Shown here one piece after another: positions 27,933 to 36,500 of a stretch of DNA of 64,000 bases (position 1 is the stretch's first letter; every line of letters starts with the position of its first letter). The stretch is from Helicobacteraceae bacterium (GTDB lineage: Bacteria; Campylobacterota; Campylobacteria; Campylobacterales; Helicobacteraceae), in contig JAFVZI010000014.1 in NCBI GenBank assembly GCA_017508245.1, positions 62,001-126,000 of the forward strand. The letters are read 5' to 3'. The translations under genes were made by a program, and so were the position numbers. The notes beneath the pieces were generated by a model. It saw nothing but the letters and a program-made list of their open reading frames with translations, did not search any database and was not told the DNA's origin.

Positions 27933-28130
27933 ATGTCACAAGATAGACGAAGCTTTCTAAAAACTACTGCTAAAGCAGGGGCGATAACAGCAGTTGCTGG
28001 CATTGCAATAACCGCTTGTTCGAATACAAAAGTAGAACAAAAAGAAGTAGTAAAGGGCAAGTCAAGAAAACAAGAAGTGCTTTATCAAAAAAGCAAATAT
28101 TGGGACTCTTACTATAAGGTAGCATATTAA
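27933..28130 (+). CDS. Small Tat-signal protein of the fdh operon
   Basis: The chain is 65 residues. It begins with a twin-arginine signal (QDRRSFLKT, then a hydrophobic alanine/isoleucine stretch) ending in the lipobox-like ITACS. A short charged tail with KYWDSYYKVAY follows. Small Tat-signal proteins of this type commonly stand directly before fdhA in Campylobacterota. It may be a periplasmic or lipid-anchored accessory subunit of the formate dehydrogenase. An AAGGAG site lies upstream. Function is not established. Confidence 0.8.
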   Translation: MSQDRRSFLKTTAKAGAITAVAGIAITACSNTKVEQKEVVKGKSRKQEVLYQKSKYWDSYYKVAY

Positions 28131-28161
28131 TATTTTGAAATAACTATCAAGGAAACAAGAA

Positions 28162-30978
28162 ATGAGTGAAAATAAAAACATACAAAATAGACGGGCGTTT
28201 CTAAAGCTCTCTCTGCTTGGTTCTGCCATAGGTGCGACCCAAGTCTTAGGTAGTGAAGAAACAAGGGTTTTAAGACAAGCAACTCATCAAGAATTAAAAG
28301 AAAATTTTCCAAATTCTAAAAGAATAAAGACAATATGCACACACTGCTCTGTAGGCTGTGGAATTATTGCTGAAGTTGTTGATGGAATCTGGGTGCGTCA
28401 AGAAGTGGCACAAGATCACCCTGTATCACAAGGTGGACATTGTTGCAAGGGTGCAGATATGATTGATAGAGTTAGAAGCACAACTAGACTTAGATATCCT
28501 ATAGAAAAAGTAAATGGAGTATGGCAAAAGACATCTTGGGACAGCTCTATGGATAAAATTGCCAAAAAAATTACTGAAGTTAGAGAAAAATATGGTCCAG
28601 ATAGCATAATGCTTATTGGAAGTGCTAAAGTTAGCAATGAACAAAGCTATTATGTTAGAAAGTTTGCAGCATTTTTAGGAACAAATAATATAGACCATCA
28701 AGCTAGAATCTGACACTCCCCAACAGTCGCTGGTGTAGCGAATACATTTGGATATGGTGGGATGACAAACCATATAGCTGATATGATTAACTCTAAATTT
28801 ATTTTTATTATTGGTGCAAATCCAGCAGTAAATCACCCTGTTAGTATGGTGCATATATTACGTGCAAAAGAAGCGGGTGCAAAGATCGTATGTGTTGATC
28901 CATACTATAGTAAGACTGCAGCAAAAGCAAATGAATTTATTAGAATAAGAAGTGGAACTGATGTAGCACTAATCTATGGAATGCTAAATGTAATAATAGC
29001 AAACAATCTATATGATAAACAATACCTACAAGACCGCGTATATGGCTATGAAGAAATATTTAAAGAAGCAAAAAAATATACTCCAGAAATCACAGCAGAT
29101 ATAACTGGAATCCCTGCTGATACTATTATTAGAATTGCAAAAGAAATGGCTAGAGCAAAACCAGCAAGTCTAATTTGGAATCAAGGTCTAACACAGCATA
29201 CAGTAGGAACTAACAACACAAGAATTATGCCTATCTTGCAAGCTGTACTGGGAAACATAGGTAAAAAAGGTGGTGGTGTAAACATCCTAAGAGGACATGA
29301 CAATGTTCAAGGTGCTAGTGATATGAACAACCTTTCAGATTCTCTTCCTGGATATTATGGGTTAGGTGAAGGACCTTGGAGACATTTCTGCAAGCATTGG
29401 CATGTAGATTATGAATGGATGAAAAGTCGCTTTAAAAGCAAAGAGATGATGGAAAAGACTGGTTATGCTCTATCAACATGGAGATTTGGTGTAATTGATG
29501 AAGAAAATTATACAAATAATGCGGATACACAAATCAAAGCTCTTATTGTTATAGGTAATGGTATATCAACAACATCTCTACTTGATAAAACAAAAGAAGC
29601 ATTAGACAAGCTAGAGTTAGTAGTATTTATAGATCCTTATGTAAATGATGCAGCAGTTATTACTGATAGAAAAGATAATCTATTCTTGCTACCTGCTGCC
29701 TCACAAATGGAAACAAGTGGCTGTGTGGCTGCAACAAATAGAGCATATCAATGGAGATATCAAGTAATTAAGCCTATGTTTGAATGCAGGGAAGACCACG
29801 AGATTTTATTTGATTTAGCAGACAGACTTGGATTTAAAGAGCAATATCAAAAAGCTCTGTATGAAAATGCTAAAAAAGATGGCAGAAGTGAATTTATATG
29901 GCCAGATGATGCTACTACAGAAATGGCGCAAAGTATTAGAAGTATCGGCTTACAAGGATTAAGTGCAAAAAGACTAAAAGAGCATTGCGATAATTGGCAT
30001 ATGTTTGATAGTGTAACATTAGAAGGTAAAGGACCTATGAAAGGACAGTACTATGCACTTCCTTGGCCATGCTGGAGTGAAAAACACCCGGGGACACCTA
30101 TAATGTATGCTGATGACATACCTGTTATGAAAGGCGGTATGGGCTTTAGAGTGAATTGGGGAATAACATCTCCTGATGGAGCTAGTATGCTAAGTGCCAG
30201 AGGCTTGCCAAATTCAAAACTAAAAGGACACCCTGCTATTACTGCGGACAATATAGAAAATATTCTTGGTATAAAACTAACTAAAGAAGAAAAAGAGCTA
30301 GTAAAAGGGACTACTTTTGCAACTGATAATACAAATATATTGGTTGAAAAAGCTCTAGAAGCTGGTGTATGTCCTTATGGAAATGGAAAAGCTAGAATGG
30401 TTGTTTGGAATTGGTATGATAAGATTCCACTACATAGAGAACCTATACATAGCTTTAGGAATGATTTGATTAAAAAATATCCGACATTCCCAGATAAAAA
30501 AGATTTATTTAGAGCAAATATAAAGTATATATCAAGACAAACAGAAAAAGACTGGAATAAAGAATTCCCATTAAATATGCTAACAGGAAGACTTGTAGCT
30601 CATATGGGAACTGGAACTGAAACTAGAAGTGCAAAATATCTAGCAGAAGTACAAGGTGAAATGTTTATAGAAATACATCCAGATACAGCACTAAATCTAG
30701 GTGTTAGAGATGGTGATATGGTATGGGTACATGGAACATCTGGAACAAAGATTCTAGTAAAAGCTAGACATTCATATAGAGTTGATGAAAATAGCGTATT
30801 CTTACCACAGAATTTCTCTGGTGTTTATTCGGGTGAAAGCCTGCTTAATAAATATCCAAAAGGAACAGAACCTTATGCTATAGGCGAAGCTGTAAGCCTC
30901 ATAACTAGCTATGGATTTGATTACAATACCGCATGTCCTGAAACAAAATGTGGACTATGTAGAATAGAGAAAGCATAA
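28162..30978 (+). CDS. fdhA: Formate dehydrogenase catalytic subunit, selenocysteine-containing
   Basis: This periplasmic molybdenum/tungsten bis-MGD enzyme oxidises formate to CO2. The full chain is 938 residues if the TGA at 28711 (codon 184) is read as selenocysteine: frame and homology continue across it (DHQARI-U-HSPTVAGVANTFGYGG). A Tat signal (QNRRAFLKLSLLG) is at the N-terminus, and a 4Fe-4S site CTHCSVGCG...CCKGAD follows it. The C-terminal MGD-binding region ends CPETKCGLCRIEKA. Frame-by-frame annotation would wrongly split it at 28713. The start ATG follows an AAGGAA-type site. selA, selB, selC and selD must lie elsewhere. Confidence 0.97.
28711..28741 (+). promoter_or_regulatory. 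UGA selenocysteine codon and bacterial SECIS hairpin
   Basis: After the TGA, TCGCT (28727-28731) pairs with AGCGA (28737-28741) around the loop GGTGT, which has the GGU signature recognised by SelB. The first loop G is base 22 counted from the U of UGA, the same spacing as in E. coli fdhF from memory. Confidence 0.85.
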
Positions 30979-30990
30979 GGGAGGTGATAT

Positions 30991-31623
30991 ATGAGTGAAA
31001 TGACTAGTGGTGGTTTTAATGCTACAAATCATGCAAGAATAAAATTTTATTGTGATGAATTAAGATGTATAGATTGCCATGGTTGTGATGTTGCTTGCAA
31101 GGAAGCTCATCACCTACCTGTTGGAGTAAATAGAAGACGTGTAATATCAATAAATGATGGAATAGTTGGTAAAGAAAAATCCATTTCTATTGCTTGTATG
31201 CACTGCTCTGATGCACCTTGTGCACAAGTTTGTCCTGTAGATTGCTTTTATATTAGAGCAGATGGCATCGTATTGCACGATAAAAAAACATGTATAGGAT
31301 GTGGATATTGTTTATATGCATGTCCATTTGGTGCTCCACAATTCCCAAAATCAGATGTATTTGGCAGTAGAGGAACGATGGATAAATGCACATTTTGTGC
31401 TGGTGGTCCAGAGGAAACATTTAGTGATGAAGAATACAAATTATATGGGCAAAATAGAATTGCAGAAGGAAAAGTACCAATGTGTGCTTCAATGTGCTCG
31501 ACAAAAGCATTGCTTGCTGGAAGTAGTGATGAAGTAAGTAATATAATTAGGACAAGAGTTATGAATAAAGGTCAAAATTCACATACTTCATCATATATGT
31601 GGAGCGCACCTTATAAGGACTAA
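30991..31623 (+). CDS. fdhB: Formate dehydrogenase iron-sulfur subunit
   Basis: This 210-residue electron-transfer subunit has Cys clusters for four 4Fe-4S centres. They are CIDCHGCDVACKEAH, CMHCSDAPCAQVCPVDC, CIGCGYCLYACPFGAP and CTFCAGG...CASMCSTKA. It passes electrons from FdhA to the membrane cytochrome. It has no own signal peptide and is expected to ride with FdhA through the Tat system. It is 12 bp after fdhA with a GGGAGGTG ribosome-binding site. Confidence 0.95.
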   Translation: MSEMTSGGFNATNHARIKFYCDELRCIDCHGCDVACKEAHHLPVGVNRRRVISINDGIVGKEKSISIACMHCSDAPCAQVCPVDCFYIRADGIVLHDKKTCIGCGYCLYACPFGAPQFPKSDVFGSRGTMDKCTFCAGGPEETFSDEEYKLYGQNRIAEGKVPMCASMCSTKALLAGSSDEVSNIIRTRVMNKGQNSHTSSYMWSAPYKD

Positions 31624-31632
31624 GGAGATAGT

Positions 31633-32640
31633 ATGAGATTGGTAAAATTATTATTATTTTGTATCATTATGACTATCTCTCAAGCCTCTGAAGACGGCTT
31701 TAAAGGTGCAATAGATTTAGAATATAACAAACATATTTATGGCAAAAATCAGCTAGAAGCTATAAAAAACTGGGGACTTGATACATCTAGTGCAGGTGTA
31801 TCACTGGGTAATACATTAAATTTTGTGGGTGGAAGTATAAACCCACTTACAAGTGGAGAGAAAATTGGTGGAATAAGAGGAATGACTGGACTTGGTGAGC
31901 TATTTACAATACTGCAAAATAAATATTTTAAGATAGTATTTTTTGCAATAATTATATTAGTTCCACTAGCATTTTTTGGGCATTTTATGGTGGTTGGTCA
32001 AAGAAAGTTTAATCATCATCAAAAATTACAAGTATTCTCTAAATTTAATGTCATAGTTCATTGGGGTGCTGCCGTGCCATTTGTAATGATATGTATTACA
32101 GGTTTGATTATGATATTTGGAGCAAATCTCGGCGGTGGAGCATTTGTGAGATTTGCAAGAGATGTGCATGGAATAGCAACTCCAATATTTGTTATTTTTG
32201 GAATCTTTATGTTTGCCATGTGGTTTAAGCAATGTATGTTTAAAAAATATGATATTGATTGGTTTATGATTATGGGTGGATATTTAAGCCAAGAAAATAA
32301 ACCTATACCTGCTGGAAAATTTAATGCTGGTCAAAAAATGTGGTTTTGGATAGCAACAATTGGTGGTGCTATTATGGCGTTAAGTGGTGGGATTATGTTT
32401 TTTCAATACACAGATATTAACACATTAAGGCTAGTAGCTATCATCCATAATATAGTTGGCTTTTTAATCATAGCGATGTTAATAACTCATATTTATATGA
32501 GCTTATTTGCGATAGAAGGTGCGATTGAAGCAATTATCAATGGAAAAATGGGAGAAGAAGAGCTATCAATTTTACATAGCATCTATTATAAAGAATTGGT
32601 AGATTCTGGCAGGCTTAGCTCAATGAGAGTTGCACATTAA
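31633..32640 (+). CDS. fdhC: Formate dehydrogenase cytochrome b subunit
   Basis: The chain is 335 residues. A signal peptide (MRLVKLLLFCIIMTISQA) and a periplasmic stretch of about 70 residues precede four transmembrane helices. Histidines suited to b-haem ligation are seen in KFNVIVHWGAAVP, DVHGIATPIF, VAIIHNIVGF and THIYMSLFAIEG. It anchors FdhAB on the periplasmic face and reduces quinone. The long periplasmic N-terminus is typical of the Campylobacterota/Wolinella type. Confidence 0.94.
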   Translation: MRLVKLLLFCIIMTISQASEDGFKGAIDLEYNKHIYGKNQLEAIKNWGLDTSSAGVSLGNTLNFVGGSINPLTSGEKIGGIRGMTGLGELFTILQNKYFKIVFFAIIILVPLAFFGHFMVVGQRKFNHHQKLQVFSKFNVIVHWGAAVPFVMICITGLIMIFGANLGGGAFVRFARDVHGIATPIFVIFGIFMFAMWFKQCMFKKYDIDWFMIMGGYLSQENKPIPAGKFNAGQKMWFWIATIGGAIMALSGGIMFFQYTDINTLRLVAIIHNIVGFLIIAMLITHIYMSLFAIEGAIEAIINGKMGEEELSILHSIYYKELVDSGRLSSMRVAH

Positions 32641-32641
32641 G

Positions 32642-33439
32642 ATGATCGATGTGCAAAAACAAACAATTTGTGTGCCAATTATCAAAATCAATGATAATGG
32701 CATAGCAAACACAAATGATACGATAGTAAAAGAAGACCGAGTAAATATCTATCTCAATGGGTCAAAAATAATCTCTACAATGTGCATCTTAAAAGACCAG
32801 GATTTTCATTCTATCGGATTTTTAATGAGTGAAGGCGTGATTGAAAATGTAGATGATATAAAAGATATAGAAATATCTAAAGATGGATTAAATGTATATA
32901 TCAATGCAAAAATAAATGATGATAATATATCCAATCTATTTCACGAAAAGACGCTTACTTCTGGCTGTTGTGTAGGGGTGAGTGCGAATTTTGAAGGTAA
33001 AATCATAGAAAAATTTCTATCTCAAAAAGTGGAATTCCACCTAGAACAAATAAGGCATTATATAAGCGAATTCCAAAAAAATACAGATTTATTTTCTAAT
33101 ACTGGTTGCACTCATAAAGCTATGTTATTTTGTGATGATAAAAGTTTTTTAAGTGAAGATATAGGCAGACATAATGCGATTGATAAAGTGTTGGGAAAAG
33201 CACAAATACTAAAGATTGATACAAGCAAGTCGCTTCTTATTGTTAGTGGAAGATTATCTATGGAAATGGTGATAAAATGTGCTATGCATAATGTACCAGT
33301 AGTAATATCAAATGCAGCGACAACAGCACTTGGAATCAAATCTGCACAGAATCTTGGAATAACACTGATTGGATTTGCAAGAAATGGCAATATGAATATC
33401 TATACTCACGGCAATCGTATCATATTGCCTCAAGGATAG
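32642..33439 (+). CDS. fdhD: Sulfur carrier/formate dehydrogenase accessory protein FdhD
   Basis: FdhD transfers sulfur from a cysteine desulfurase to the bis-MGD cofactor, which FdhA needs for activity. From the ATG at 32642 (one base after the fdhC stop) it has 265 residues. A TTG at 32630 inside fdhC is a less likely start. Family segments are TSGCCVGVSANF (cysteine loop), SNTGCTHKA, EDIGRHNAIDKVLGKA and the C-terminal SGRLSMEMVIKCAMHNVPVVIS. It is the last gene of the operon. Confidence 0.95.
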   Translation: MIDVQKQTICVPIIKINDNGIANTNDTIVKEDRVNIYLNGSKIISTMCILKDQDFHSIGFLMSEGVIENVDDIKDIEISKDGLNVYINAKINDDNISNLFHEKTLTSGCCVGVSANFEGKIIEKFLSQKVEFHLEQIRHYISEFQKNTDLFSNTGCTHKAMLFCDDKSFLSEDIGRHNAIDKVLGKAQILKIDTSKSLLIVSGRLSMEMVIKCAMHNVPVVISNAATTALGIKSAQNLGITLIGFARNGNMNIYTHGNRIILPQG

Positions 33440-33451
33440 CTGGATTCTAGT

Positions 33452-34033
33452 TTATTTTTTTGCGATTTTATTTGCAAATATAAAAAGCAAAACAATAATC
33501 GCAATTCCAATGATTGGAAATATATAAGGATTTGAATATTTATTGTAAATATTTCTAATAATATCACTCATTATACAGCTTAATCCACCGACAATGACAC
33601 CCCATAAAAATGAAGCAAAAAAATTATATATCAAAAATTTCTTGCTATCAAATTTACTAAATCCAATGACAAGAGGAATAATGGTCTTGATGCCATATAA
33701 ATATTTATGGATGAAGATGATGAGATAACTATATTTTTTTATCCAAATATAACTTAAAGCGATTTTCCTTCTATGAGCGATGAAATATTTCATCACCTCT
33801 TTTTTCTGGTATCTAGCCATATAAAATAATAAGCTAGACCCAACAAAATTAGCAATAGAAGCAATGATTATACAAATATAAATATTTAGAGAATTTATAG
33901 ATTCTATTACTCCACTTGATAAGATTCCAGCGGCGATGAGAGCTACAAATCCGCCACCAAATGAGTAAAAAAACAATACTGCATAACCCCAGATTCCTAT
34001 TGATTGACCCAACGTTTCTAAAATAGATTCCAA
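33452..34033 (-). CDS. DedA/SNARE-associated family membrane protein
   Basis: The chain is 193 residues with about five hydrophobic segments. It contains a DedA-like region with SIGIWGYAVLFFYSFGGGF near the start and a re-entrant-loop-type stretch IPLVIGFSKFDSKKFLIYNFFASFLWG. DedA proteins are thought to be lipid (undecaprenyl-phosphate or phospholipid) transporters; the exact substrate cannot be read here. It is convergent with fdhD (12-bp gap) and stands alone. Some core DedA motifs are weak, so this is the family only. Confidence 0.75.
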   Translation of the reverse strand: MESILETLGQSIGIWGYAVLFFYSFGGGFVALIAAGILSSGVIESINSLNIYICIIIASIANFVGSSLLFYMARYQKKEVMKYFIAHRRKIALSYIWIKKYSYLIIFIHKYLYGIKTIIPLVIGFSKFDSKKFLIYNFFASFLWGVIVGGLSCIMSDIIRNIYNKYSNPYIFPIIGIAIIVLLFIFANKIAKK

Positions 34034-34521
34034 GTTTTAATCCTAAATTAAAATAAAAATGGATTCTATCTAACATTGGATACTTAAGGAAGTATATTGT
34101 TTTGGAATGACAATCTATTTTGTATGATTAATCACTATTTTTAGATTGTTATACAAATTCTAAAATACACAATTTTACAAGCAAGGTTTGTAATATTCTA
34201 TAAAAATATTACTAATATAAAATCAAAAAAATAATCAAAATATTCCTTTATGCATAGAATCTTTATAATATTTGCAAGGGTAATTATTGATATATTTATT
34301 ACTGAAATCAACAATTGCAATATCTCTTTATCAATGAAGCTTTATTGACAATTGACCCATTAAAATGGCAAGACTTGGAGAGAATACTCCTGTGCATGTA
34401 ATCTTATGAGTATTTATATTAGAATCCATTTGTGATATTTAGGATTTATGGATTAAGGTAAAGTAAAACTTTTGATTGCATTATAATATGTTTTAGTTAC
34501 AAAAATAGAAATAGATAGCTT
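34034..34521. other. Non-coding stretch, no recognisable gene
   Basis: About 490 bp, very AT-rich, between the DedA gene and the ppk2 terminator. Short open pieces exist on both strands (for example IDKEILQLLISVINISIITLANIIKIL on the minus strand), but none is long or conserved enough to name. It may hold gene debris and the DedA promoter. Confidence 0.4.
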
Positions 34522-34565
34522 AAAAAGCCCTCTAGAATCTATTCTTTATCTTTAGAGGCTTTTTT
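34522..34565 (-). terminator. Intrinsic terminator of ppk2
   Basis: Read on the minus strand, GCCTCTA pairs with TAGAGGGC (one bulged base) and is followed by TTTTT. The left arm lies inside the last codons of ppk2, so the gene and its terminator overlap. The loop contains the AGAATCT motif noted in the findings. Confidence 0.65.
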
Positions 34566-35432
34566 ATTTTTTATCTCTACTTTTTGCTTCTTATTCTTTT
34601 CATCTTTATTTTTTATAAAAATTGCTTGAGAGTATTGGCTTACTATATTTGGATCTGCAAGTAGGCATGCTCTACTTTGCTCTTTGCCATCATAATCTAT
34701 TTTTGATAACAAATCTCTGGCAATATTTATCCTTGCTCTTTTTTTATCCGTAGAATCTACCAAAATCCATGGAGATTCTGCATTGTGTGTGCGTGAAAAC
34801 ATTTTTTGAAAAGCATCTGTATATTCATCCCAAAGATTTATCGATTTGCTATCAATTGGGCTTAGCTTCCACATTCTAAGCGGGTCTGTCTTACGTCTTT
34901 CAATCCTTCTTTTTTGCTCACTTCGTGATACATTTAAAAAATATTTAAACATATACAATCCGCTTGTAATTAGCATTTGTTCTAAATTTAACACTTGATA
35001 TATAAATTCTTTATATTCTTCTTGTGAGCAAAATCCCATCACTTTCTCTACTCCAGCACGATTATACCAGCTTCTATCAAATAGCACTATTTCGCCGGGC
35101 TTTGGAAGCTCTGAAATATATCTTTTGAAATACCAATCTTTTCTTTCGGATTCTGTTGGCTTTTGTAGTGCAACAATTCTAAATCCTCTAGGATTCAACC
35201 TTTCTGTAAGTGCTTTTATAGTCCCGCCTTTTCCTGCACCATCTCTGCCTTCCATTATTATTAGAATCCTTTTATTATTTACTAGCACCCATTTTTGTAA
35301 TTTTAAAAGTTCAATTTCAAGTTTGTATAATTCCTGCTCATAAAATTTTCTTTTGAAAACCATTCTGCCATTACGATCTTCATATACATTTTGCTTATTA
35401 TCCTCCGGTCGTATTGTTATTTGTTTTTTCAT
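34539..35432 (-). CDS. ppk2: Polyphosphate kinase 2
   Basis: PPK2 uses polyphosphate to phosphorylate nucleoside mono- or diphosphates. The chain is 297 residues. The Walker A motif GRDGAGKGGTIKAL lies near residue 62, and the family segments RWYF-like DWYFKRYISELPKPGEIVLFDRSWYNRAGVEKVMGF and VSRSEQKRRIERR follow. There is a lysine-rich tail. The single PPK2 domain of about 300 residues puts it in the one-domain group; class I versus II/III cannot be decided by eye. It is transcribed alone, divergent from the CinA-type gene. Confidence 0.92.
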   Translation of the reverse strand: MKKQITIRPEDNKQNVYEDRNGRMVFKRKFYEQELYKLEIELLKLQKWVLVNNKRILIIMEGRDGAGKGGTIKALTERLNPRGFRIVALQKPTESERKDWYFKRYISELPKPGEIVLFDRSWYNRAGVEKVMGFCSQEEYKEFIYQVLNLEQMLITSGLYMFKYFLNVSRSEQKRRIERRKTDPLRMWKLSPIDSKSINLWDEYTDAFQKMFSRTHNAESPWILVDSTDKKRARINIARDLLSKIDYDGKEQSRACLLADPNIVSQYSQAIFIKNKDEKNKKQKVEIKNKKASKDKE

Positions 35433-35494
35433 TTAACCTCTTCCCTTTTAGTTTTGTATAATTATAATATTAAATTGTTAGATAAAAGTGAGTC

Positions 35495-35974
35495 ATGAAA
35501 GATTTATCCAAGATTGTAATAGAGATTTTAAGAAACAATAATCAAACTATATCGATTGCAGAATCTTGCACAGGTGGTTTGCTAAGCTATCAATTTACAA
35601 AAATAAGCGGTGCTTCAGATGTATTTATAGGAAGCGTTGTAAGCTATCAGAATCTAGCAAAAACGAAGATTCTAGGAGTAAAAAAAGAGCTTATAGATTT
35701 ATATTCGCCGTATAACAATGAGGTAATAGAGGCGATGTTGCAAGGCATCATCAATCTTACAGATTCTAATTTTGCACTCGCTACAAGCGGACTTGCAGAT
35801 GGTAGTGATTTTGGAGATATTAAAGTTGGAAGTGTATTTATTGGAATTAAAGAAAGAGGCAAAGATTCTATTATTATAAAAAGAGAATTTAAAGGTAGCA
35901 GGAAGGAGGTGCAATTGAAAGCCTCAAATGCAGCTATTGAATTATTATATGCAAATATTGACAAAACACATTAA
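35495..35974 (+). CDS. CinA C-terminal-domain protein (nicotinamide-nucleotide amidase family)
   Basis: The chain is 159 residues and corresponds to the PncC/CinA C-terminal domain without the N-terminal half of CinA. The signature AESCTGGLLSYQFTKISGASDVFIGSVVSY lies near residue 20 (Ser and the ESCTGG loop). Enzymes of this family deamidate NMN to nicotinate mononucleotide in NAD salvage. The conserved GxxG-type C-terminal part is more diverged (SGLADGSDFGDIKVGSVFIG). The promoter of the following tRNA cluster overlaps its last codons. Confidence 0.85.
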   Translation: MKDLSKIVIEILRNNNQTISIAESCTGGLLSYQFTKISGASDVFIGSVVSYQNLAKTKILGVKKELIDLYSPYNNEVIEAMLQGIINLTDSNFALATSGLADGSDFGDIKVGSVFIGIKERGKDSIIIKREFKGSRKEVQLKASNAAIELLYANIDKTH

Positions 35975-35986
35975 AGCCATTATAAT
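35958..35986 (+). promoter_or_regulatory. Consensus sigma70 promoter of the tRNA cluster
   Basis: TTGACA (35958-35963), a 17-base spacer and TATAAT (35981-35986) match the full sigma70 consensus. The -35 box lies within the 3' end of the preceding CDS. Expected start is near 35993, about 40 bp before tRNA-Lys. Confidence 0.9.
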
Positions 35987-36032
35987 TACTACTTTTAAAA
36001 TCAAAGCCCTTTAAAAGTACAAATCTCATAAT

Positions 36033-36108
36033 GACCCGTTAGCTCAGCAGGTAGAGCAATTCCCTTTTAAGGAATGGGCCGTTGGTTCGAATCCAACACG
36101 GGTCACCA
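36033..36108 (+). tRNA. tRNA-Lys(TTT)
   Basis: This is a 76-base cloverleaf with acceptor GACCCGT/ACGGGTC, anticodon loop CTTTTAA and an encoded CCA. It is the first of five clustered tRNAs. Confidence 0.96.
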
Positions 36109-36120
36109 TTAATCGTTTTA

Positions 36121-36195
36121 GGCCTCTTCATCTAGCGGTTAGGATACCACCCTTTCACGGTGGTTACAGGGGTTCAAATCCCCTAGAGGTCACCA
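36121..36195 (+). tRNA. tRNA-Glu(TTC), copy 1
   Basis: This is a 75-base cloverleaf with acceptor GGCCTCT/AGAGGTC, discriminator A, anticodon stem CCACC/GGTGG, anticodon TTC and an encoded CCA. Its body differs from the second tRNA-Glu of this cluster. Confidence 0.95.
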
Positions 36196-36199
36196 TTTT

Positions 36200-36275
36200 G
36201 GTCGCTTAGCTCAGTTGGTAGAGCGCTACCCTTACAAGGTAGATGTCACAAGTTCGAGTCTTGTAGCGACCACCA
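36200..36275 (+). tRNA. tRNA-Val(TAC)
   Basis: This is a 76-base cloverleaf with acceptor GGTCGCT/AGCGACC, anticodon stem CTACC/GGTAG, anticodon TAC and an encoded CCA. Confidence 0.96.
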
Positions 36276-36278
36276 TTT

Positions 36279-36355
36279 GGAGCGGTAGTTCAGCTGGTTA
36301 GAATACCTGCCTGTCACGCAGGGGGTCGCGAGTTCGAGCCTCGTCCGTTCCGCCA
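36279..36355 (+). tRNA. tRNA-Asp(GTC)
   Basis: This is a 77-base cloverleaf with acceptor GGAGCGG/CCGTTCC (one G-U), discriminator G, anticodon stem CCTGC/GCAGG, anticodon GTC and an encoded CCA. Confidence 0.96.
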
Positions 36356-36364
36356 TTATCTATT

Positions 36365-36440
36365 GACCCCTTCATCTAGCGGTCAAGGATACTACTCTTT
36401 CACAGTAGAAACAGAAGTTCAAATCTTCTAGGGGTCGCCA
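36365..36440 (+). tRNA. tRNA-Glu(TTC), copy 2 (diverged)
   Basis: This is a 76-base cloverleaf with acceptor GACCCCT/AGGGGTC, discriminator G, anticodon stem CTACT/AGTAG, anticodon TTC and an encoded CCA. It has the same anticodon as copy 1 but a different acceptor, discriminator, anticodon stem and T-arm. A T-rich run (T7-C-T6) follows, which may end transcription of the cluster. Confidence 0.93.
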
Positions 36441-36463
36441 CTTCTTTTTTTCTTTTTTATTTG

Positions 36464-36472
36464 TGTTATAAT
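36464..36472 (+). promoter_or_regulatory. Extended -10 promoter of the lipoprotein gene
   Basis: TGT followed by TATAAT (36467-36472) forms an extended -10 box about 29 bp before the lipoprotein ATG. No clear -35 is seen; a T-rich run lies upstream, as is common for Campylobacterota promoters. Confidence 0.6.
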
Positions 36473-36500
36473 CGTCAATACTTTTATTGATTGGATTTTT

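Noticed and set aside
28162-28713. A separate short formate dehydrogenase fragment or a nonsense-mutated pseudogene
   Set aside because: The TGA is at the selenocysteine position, the frame continues for over 750 residues, and a SECIS-type hairpin follows at the right distance.
36441-36457. T-rich run after the last tRNA as a separate regulatory element
   Set aside because: It is most simply the termination region of the tRNA transcript; no independent stem was found.
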